Source: Thalassia testudinum (Eukaryota > Streptophyta > Magnoliopsida > Alismatales > Hydrocharitaceae). Taken from it: a DNA stretch of 64,000 bases. The stretch's first letter is position 1. The number at the start of each line of letters is the position of its first letter. Made by a program: the position numbers and the translations under genes. Location: the NCBI GenBank assembly GCA_037157565.1, contig JAZHRO010000014.1:102827501-102891500 (forward strand). Direction: 5' to 3'. This document shows, one piece after another, positions 57,567 through 64,000 of this stretch. The notes below the pieces were generated by a model that was not told the origin of the DNA, did no database searches, and saw only the letters and a program-made list of their open reading frames with translations.

Positions 57567-59410
57567 TGATGTAGACACATCTATGTCACATAAACTGTCA
57601 ATTTATGCATGTTCTTAGGCGTATAATTGCATCATGCATTATAAATATTGCATAACATGCATCATCATGCATATAGGTTAGATTATATAAATTTTAGGTT
57701 AATTCTCTCTTTTTGTGGTTAGGGAACAAGACAATATTTATCGGGGCCTCATATTAAAGATCCAATCATACGGATTTGATCAGGCGAATATCAAAGCTCA
57801 ATGCCTCCGAGATTGCCCCTATCGGATTTCCTAGCATCAGATATAGTCTAAGAAAGATCAGAGGTCTAGGGCCAAGGTGGTGTAAATCCGTACCTCAAAT
57901 GAAAAATCCAACCACTCGGATGGTTCGGATCGTCAATCATAGCCCAGCAGCATAAAAATCAGTCCAATCTGACATTTGTGGCATCACCTACAAGCAAAAG
58001 ATGTTGGATGACCCAGATGGCACCACGTGGAGCCATTCTAGCCACCCAAGGTTGCCCGCAGGACTTTCTCTTCAACTGCTCAATCAATCTCAACTGTCAA
58101 TCGAAGATTCAACAGCTGAGATTCAATCTCAGTCGTGCTTAAAACGCTTGAGATTAAATGCTCAAGCGAACTCAACAGTTGGATCACCATCCAATGGTTG
58201 AGAGCACGTTGGTGTTAAAACCTAAACATGACAAAGTCGCGGGCGTAGCATGTTGGTCACGCTCCCTCTCAAGCAACACGCAGCACGAGTTTGAGTCAGG
58301 TGGAGTAGTCAAATCCGCTAAAGTCGAGCGTGGGAGAAATCTCACCATTGGATGGCGATCGTGCAGCAGCAGAGGCGGCGACGTAGCACATGGAGAGGCA
58401 TGGATAGTGCACGCGCACGATAACGTGCGATCGAATGCGCCATCACACGCGAGTGCGCTTAACGCTCAAAGAAGAAGCAGCGCTCGAGGATTTTATGCCA
58501 TCCGATCTCTCGATCGGACGACTGAGATTTCGTGGATGTGGGTGCATGCCTCAATGGCTGAAGGGCATCAAGCACATGGCGTGGTTCAATCTGAGCCGTT
58601 CATTCATGATCTGATGACTCTTTCCATGTGAGCAACAACGACATGCACCTTTAGTGAAACTTGCATGCGACACTAAAGGTCACATAATTAATTCTAAGCC
58701 CTTAAAAGACCTTTTAGCCCCCAACTTTAGCACCTATAAAAGTGCAACCCTACCACTCATTTTCTTCATCCCTTCCTCTCTACTCTCATCCCCTCCAAAG
58801 CTCTACGAGCTTATCCGAAACCTGGGATGCTCCATTAGGGTTATAAAAATAATTCTTCCATCTTGTTACCCCCATTCGTGGAGCGCCCGCGGTTGTCCTC
58901 TCACCGCCATTCAAGAAGCGGATCCCACTGTGACATCACCCTACTCCGTTCTCCTTCCTCCATCTTCATTCTCCCTCGTCCAGCATTTCACCATCTTCAT
59001 CTGGGCACTTCGTCAACGTAGCTTGCCCTCCAAGTAGCTGTCGAGGAGGATAACTTCTCACCTCCTCTTTATCGCTTTCTAGTATAGCACGTAGATGTAA
59101 TGAACATAATTTTGTGGTTATGAAACATTTGTTTATTCCGTCTCTATTTTCTCTTTATTTGTATTATTCTTTCTCTGTCTTCTATTGTTTATTCTTTAAG
59201 TAGAATAGCTAGGGTAAATTTAATTCGACTAGCTAATCTGCTTTCGTGACAATAATTCCAACGCGGATTTTGATCAAACGTTCACCTCCCAGTGTTCAAC
59301 CCAGGACTCACCAGAGTTTCAGTTAAATTATCTGTCTGACAGATTTTTACTCAAGTACAACAATGGGGTTTTCAAAACTCAAATTCTTAACGTACCAATT
59401 CTGTTGAATA
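57567..59410 (+). repeat. 3' LTR of G (1844 bp)
   Basis: TGATGTAGACACATC to CTGTTGAATA (CA changed to TA). TATA 58735-58742; tRNA-like segment 58230-58320. Confidence 0.92.
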
Positions 59411-59804
59411 GATTTTTTGACCGAGATAGGAGGTGGGAGTTTGGAAATTAAGTCAACTTTAGCTTGGTCGACTTCTATGCCCCTATGCAGGACAATATCA
59501 CCGAGGACAATCCCTTATTGAACCATAAAATTGCTCTTTTCCCAGCTTCAAAAAAGGTTGACATCGATACATCGTTTTAGGATTTTCTCTAGGTTATTAA
59601 GGAAATGGTTGAATGAGTCTCCGAAAATGGAAAAATCATCCATAAGGATCTCTAGGTATTCACCCACCATCTCTGAAAATATGGCTAACATGCAACGCTA
59701 AAAGGTAGCAGGGGCATTGCATAACCTGAATGACATACGACAGAATGCAAACGTGCCATACGGGTAAGTGAACGTAGTCTTTTCTTGATCCTCAAGTGCA
59801 ATAA
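59411..59804 (-). pseudogene. F reverse transcriptase core, between G and J
   Basis: On the minus strand LEDQEKTTFTYPYGTF, then sequence equivalent to RMSFRLCNAP, a FMDDFS-type region (near 59625) and LISKLPPP. Homologous to C 28630-29010. Cut on the right by J and on the left by G. Confidence 0.85.
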
Positions 59805-60314
59805 TGATTACACAGCAATCATGCAACCTAAATCACCTAAATTAAGCTAGATTCTTGCATAACTTAGAAATAATGCATTCATAGGCATCATAATTTGCAC
59901 AATAGCTAGTTTATTAGTCATATGAATAATATCGTCATTTTATGACCTAAAATCATCTTGATTTTAGTTTCAAATGATTCGAAGCAGTGGATGTCAAATT
60001 AGATCTGACAGATCTGATCAAAATGATGACGGGAGTCTAACACTTCCGAAATCGTCTCGATCAGACAACCAAGGTACCTTGTGCAGTCCATAAAAGAACG
60101 GAGATCATAGAGCCAAAGGATAAAGATTCTAGCCTTAGATGAAGAATGTAACCACACGGATGAATCCGGATTGACGATTACAGTCCAATGATGCAAAAAT
60201 CAACTCGATCGGATGTCTACATCACCAGATACAAGGAAAAGAAGATGAACGGCCATGATAGTGCCATGTGGCACCATCATAACCGCTCCCTCACCACCAC
60301 TTCATCTATGAAGG

Positions 60315-62674
60315 TGATGGGAACACCATTATGAGCCATAACTAGCTTAATTTGATCTAATTAAGTCTTTAAATGCTCCTACATAACCTTCAAAAGGTCA
60401 TAATTCATTGCATTAGCATTCTGAGAGAAAGATAAGAAACCAGGGTTAAAACTGTAATTTTACCATCATAACTTGAATATAGTACAACCATGGGTTTTCT
60501 CAGGGGTTAATTAAGGGTCAAATGGTCCTAAAAGTCTAACAAGTGGGTTAAAACAGACAGAAAAGTGTTTTTGTGTGTTTTAAGAATTAAATGACTTGAA
60601 ACCCTAAAAATAGACCTGCTTAATTAACTAAAGATTTGGTCAGGATAAAATTCACCTAAACCCTCTAAAATTCATATAAAAATATTCTCTAGGGTTTAGT
60701 ACCTTCAAATTGACCATCAGAACCCATTTTGGCCCAATATAGAGTCTTAGACAGACATTTACCCTAATTTGGGTTTTTGCATAAATTACCTAGTCAAACA
60801 TGGTCAAAACCAAAATCCAACTTCACCATTGGATTTCTTAGGTCCAAATTAGGTTTGTACCAAAATTTGGACCCAAGCTGAAATTGTCTTGACCTAGTTT
60901 GCAACTACCGCTCTCCTCAAGCTTGAATTCGACAGGAGTAACCCCCAATTCTTCTCTCCTCTGGTCGAAGTGCTCTTTGAGCTCTGGCTACTCTCCTTGC
61001 CTCTCCTCATTGTCTGACCGTAATACCAGCGGCAGATCCTCCTTCCTTGCCTTCTTCCGTGTCGAGCAGCACCAGCTGGCATCCCTATCCCCTTATCCTC
61101 GCCGTCCAACCCTTATTAGAGCCAGCTTCGTCTCTGGCGTCGGTCATACCACAACTGACACCATCTCCATTCCCCGTCGTCCACTACCTCTCTCAGATGA
61201 CTCCTCAGCTTCCCCTCATTACAACAGCAACTTCAACACTCCGATTCGACCTCGTCAACGCCCTACGCGACTCTATCTTCCATCTCGCCGGCAAACCTCT
61301 GGCGAGCACTAACAGCCACCACAGCCCACCTACGCCGCCGCTCCCACACTCCACACCTTCACTATTCACCATAGATCAAAAGCCCTAACTTAGTTAGGGC
61401 TATTGATCAATCTCGCTCGCCCCCGAACACACCCACCTTCACACGCACAGTCCAACTTTGCCCCACATGCATAGACCACGCCACACCATGCAACCACCAC
61501 CGCCGCACTTGCTGTGGTCCGACAATACTTCCTGAGCTTTCTAACATGGCCGAAAGGCCTTATTGTAGATTTCAGATACTAGCCCCCTCCGCCATTGACA
61601 CCACAAGCCTCGAGCTGGTCCAGGGACGCACTCACTCGGTCAATTGGAGCCATTGACCACTCCTTGCATGCGAATTGGGCAAAGGCAGCAGCAGTAGCTC
61701 ATGCGAGAAAAGGGGGGACGGATAGTCCCACATTGGAGGTTTACGAGCGGCAGTTGTGACAAAAATTGAATTTGTGTCTGGGGCTTATCACCTCAGACGC
61801 AAGAGGCAAGGTCCCTTACACCCATCACGTGCCTCGTCCGCAACCTCTCCTCCGCGGACTTAGTACACTCGGCCCACCTAAGCCATCACTCCTCGCTCAC
61901 CACCCACTGTCGGTGAGTTTGGACCTGGGTGCGCGCTTGATCCGAATACCTGAATACCCGGTACTGTAGAAGGCTCTGGGAGAGAATGACCCAAAGAAAG
62001 AAAGAAAGAGAGCACGCAGGGGTTAGGGGGCTTTTGCTCTTTGGAGAATTGGCTGACACTTAGCCAACTTTGAGGAACCTTCCTCTTCTGTGTAAAGAAG
62101 AAAAGTTAAAGAAGCAGGAGAGCTGCACAGAGAAGAAAGGCAGAAGAAGAAGGCCATGGCAAGAAGAAGAGGAGAAGACATGACTCAGAAGAAAGAGGAA
62201 AGCAAAGAAGAAGAGGAAGAGAAGAGCCGCAACATTAGAAGAGTCTGTAAAGAAGAAGAAGGAAAGTAAGAGAAGAGAAGAGAAGAAGAAGAAATCAAAG
62301 AAAGAAGAAGCAGAGCACTGTTCATCCAGACGTTTAAGACGTCTGATCATTCAATCAGACGGCTAATTTGAGTTTATACATAGTTATTGAGTTCCATTTA
62401 ATATTATTGTAGGGAGTAATTGGTGACTCATATCACCATTTTACTCCATTCTTTTTGTAGTCTGACACTTGACATTATTGCCACATTATTCTGAGTTAAT
62501 TCTTGATTATAATTTCTTATCTATTGTTTAAAATTGCAATCTTGAGAATTCAATTCCTACTTGCTCCCAGCGAATGACGTCGGACTTTTCGAGTATAAAT
62601 TTTATCTATTTTTCGTGAGATTTCAACTATACTGCAATGCAACAATTTAAAACATCAATCTCAAGCGATTAACA
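60315..62674 (+). mobile_element. N2: solo LTR of family N (2360 bp)
   Basis: Starts TGATGGGAACACCATTATGA and ends CAAGCGATTAACA, with a perfect TSD gaagg (60310-60314, 62675-62679). Contains a GCCCTAACT...AGTTAGGGC palindrome (about 61382-61402), a degraded USE (AGTCCCACATTGG near 61721) and a strong purine tract (62090-62320). Ser/Pro-rich reading frames here are not genes. Confidence 0.88.
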
Positions 62675-63860
62675 GAAGGCCACCTAGTATGCTGTGGGCC
62701 GTTGGATCTTCATCCAATAACCACGAGCATGCCACGTCTCTCACCCAACCGAATAAATAAAAATAGAAAAAAATAAGGAAGTATAACAGAACGTTCGCAT
62801 AGCGTGTTGGCTCACGCACTCACGCGGAATCACGTGACGCTCGTTTGAGGCACTCTTTACGCAAAATTGAAGCGGCGTTGGGCACGGGCTCAATTGCACA
62901 ATCAGAGGGTGGAGGTAAGACCACGTGGCACGATCGGAGCGCTCTACGGCCGGACGCTTGATCTCACGCATTTTGCGAAATCAGGAAGTTGCACGCGCGC
63001 GTGAGCCATCCAGTAAGATCGGATATGTTTTTCGCGAGATTTCAACTATACTGCAATGCAACAATTTAAAACATCGATCTTAAGCGATTAACAGAAGGCC
63101 ACCTCATACGCTGTGGGCCGTTGGATCTTCATCCAACGGCCACGAACGTGCCATGTCGCCCGCCCAGTTGGATAAGTAGAAATAGAAACAAATAAGGAAG
63201 TATAACAAAACGTTTGTATAGTGCGTTGGCTTACACGCTCGTGTGGAATCACGTGACGCTCATTCGAGGTGCACTTTGCGCAAAATTGAAGCGACGTTGG
63301 GCACAGGATCAATTATGCGATCAGAGGGAGGAGGTAAGACCACATGGCACGATTGGAGCACTCTACGGCTGGATGCTTGATCTCACACATTTTGCGAAAT
63401 CGGGAAGTTGTACGCACACGTGAGCCATCCAATAAGATCGGATCTGTTTTTCTCAAGATTTCAACTATACTTCAACGCAATGATTTAAAACATCGATCTC
63501 AAGCGATTAACAGAAGGCCACCTCGTACGTTGTGGGCCGTTGGATCTTCATCCAATAGCCACGAGCGTGCCACGTCGCTCGCCCAGCCAGATAAGTAGAA
63601 ATAGAAACAAACAAGGATGTATAACAGAATGTTCGTGCAGCGCATTGGCTCACGTGCTCACGCGGAACCACGTGATGCTCGTTCAAGGTGCGCTTTGCGC
63701 GAAATTGAAGCGACGCTGGGCACGGGCTCAATTGCACGATTAGAGGGTGGAGGTGCGACCACGTGGCACGATCGGAGAGCTCTACAGCCAGACACGTGAT
63801 CTCACGCATTTTGCAAAATCGGGAAGTTGCACGCGTGCGTGAGCCATCCAAAAGGATCAG
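62608..63860 (+). repeat. Three-copy, 419-bp tandem repeat spanning an LTR-flank junction
   Basis: The junction ...GCGATTAACA/GAAGGCC recurs at 62675, 63094 and 63513, a period of exactly 419 bp. Each unit is the last about 67 bp of the N2 LTR plus about 352 bp of J flank. The J part includes a TTGGATCTTCATCCAA palindrome and a tRNA-like TAGCGTGTTGGCTC segment. The third unit diverges after GTGAGCCATCC near 63850. Confidence 0.88.
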
Positions 63861-64000
63861 ACGGTTGAGATCGTTGGGCACAATTTGAATTCACGCAGGC
63901 GCACGAGGAAGGAGAAGCGGCGAGCAGGGCCGTGAGATCGCAATCCAAGGCACAACAACGTGCCATGTGTCACCATCATGTTGAATCCATGCGTAGAGGG
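63861..64000 (+). other. J sequence at the window edge
   Basis: GC-rich continuation of J, resembling family A U3 sequence (GTGCCATGTGTCACCATCAT). No separate feature seen. Confidence 0.4.

Larger units (their letters stand above)
51541..59410 (+). mobile_element. Element G: family A element inside F reverse transcriptase
   Basis: LTRs 51541-53355 and 57567-59410, PBS, mini-ORF, acidic ORF remnant, central G-tract, duplicated stem-loop, terminal stem-loop/PPT. Flanks are gattg (51536-51540) and gattt (59411-59415), a TSD with one mismatch. The F reverse transcriptase reads across the insertion on the minus strand. No gag-pol. LTRs begin TGATGTAGACACATC, closer to A' than to A1/A2, so G represents a subfamily. 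Confidence 0.93.
47493..64000 (-). mobile_element. Element F: C-related gag-pol retrotransposon, runs off the window
   Basis: The 3' LTR (47493-49057), PPT (49058-49095), 3' untranslated region and pol fragments lie on the minus strand, close in sequence to C. It is interrupted by G (51541-59410) and J (59805 onward). The 5' LTR lies beyond 64000, so the TSD cannot be checked; aaaag at 47488-47492 is the candidate. An internal deletion removes the integrase C-terminus. Older than G and J. Confidence 0.85.
59805..64000 (+). mobile_element. Element J: LTR with TGATTAC start, runs off the window
   Basis: Starts TGATTACACAGCAATCATGC inside F RT; preceding bases aataa are the candidate TSD. The first about 150 bp resemble the start of H. 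The part from 59990 resembles family A LTRs (CAGATCTGATCAAAATGATG, CACCAGATACAAGG). Interrupted by solo LTR N2. Whether it is a solo LTR or a whole element cannot be told. Confidence 0.65.

Noticed and set aside
60899..61388. Ser/Pro-rich reading frames in N2
   Set aside because: Same LTR region of family N; overlapping frames with no conserved protein motif.
62608..63860. CRISPR-like or satellite array
   Set aside because: Three 419-bp units with an LTR end in each are a local tandem duplication; there are no short repeats with spacers and no long array.

Overview
This is plant nuclear DNA, almost entirely nested LTR retrotransposons. The evidence is TG...CA LTRs with 5-bp target-site duplications (TSDs), primer-binding sites resembling the complement of plant tRNA-Asp, and Athila/Tat-type Ty3-gypsy gag, protease, RT, RNase H and integrase. 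All coding sequence is decayed. No intact host gene and no bacterial, organellar or viral segment was seen. The only host-gene remnant is a broken KH/STAR RNA-binding exon on the minus strand near the left edge. The species cannot be named; a seed plant is the safest statement. All boundaries were read by eye from paired LTRs and TSDs, and no alignment or database search was run.

Layout. (1) 1-2769: AT-rich host flank with the KH remnant. (2) 2770-18091: element A1, a non-autonomous family A element (TSD gatgg on both sides). Its 3' LTR is split by a second family A element, A2 (10064-17729). (3) About 18.4-20.99 kb and 46529-47492: parts of an old minus-strand element E. Inside E sits a minus-strand solo LTR, A' (20995-46523 including its contents, TSD cctat). 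A' is interrupted by solo LTR N1 (21450-23248) and by the autonomous-type element C (23319-45322, TSD gacgt). C is interrupted in its integrase by the complete minus-strand element N (29924-40231) and in its 3' untranslated region by solo LTR H (42517-44487, TSD gtaac). (4) 47493 to the right edge: element F, a minus-strand relative of C. It is split by the family A element G (51541-59410) and by element J (59805 to beyond the edge). J carries solo LTR N2 (60315-62674, TSD gaagg) and a three-copy 419-bp tandem repeat.

How the parts fit together. C and F are dead copies of what was probably the machinery-encoding family, with a single-frame gag-pol of Athila/Tat type. Families A (A1, A2, G) and N have no gag-pol. 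In its place they carry a long acidic ORF of unknown function. A, N, C and F nevertheless share the PBS class, the post-ORF signature, a central G-tract, and a stem-loop plus polypurine tract directly before the 3' LTR. A and C also share a roughly 1-kb intron-like leader with a conserved block. The simplest reading is that A and N are non-autonomous families mobilised in trans by C/F-like elements. The undescribed part is this consortium, with its acidic ORF and structured, palindrome-rich LTRs, rather than a single gene.
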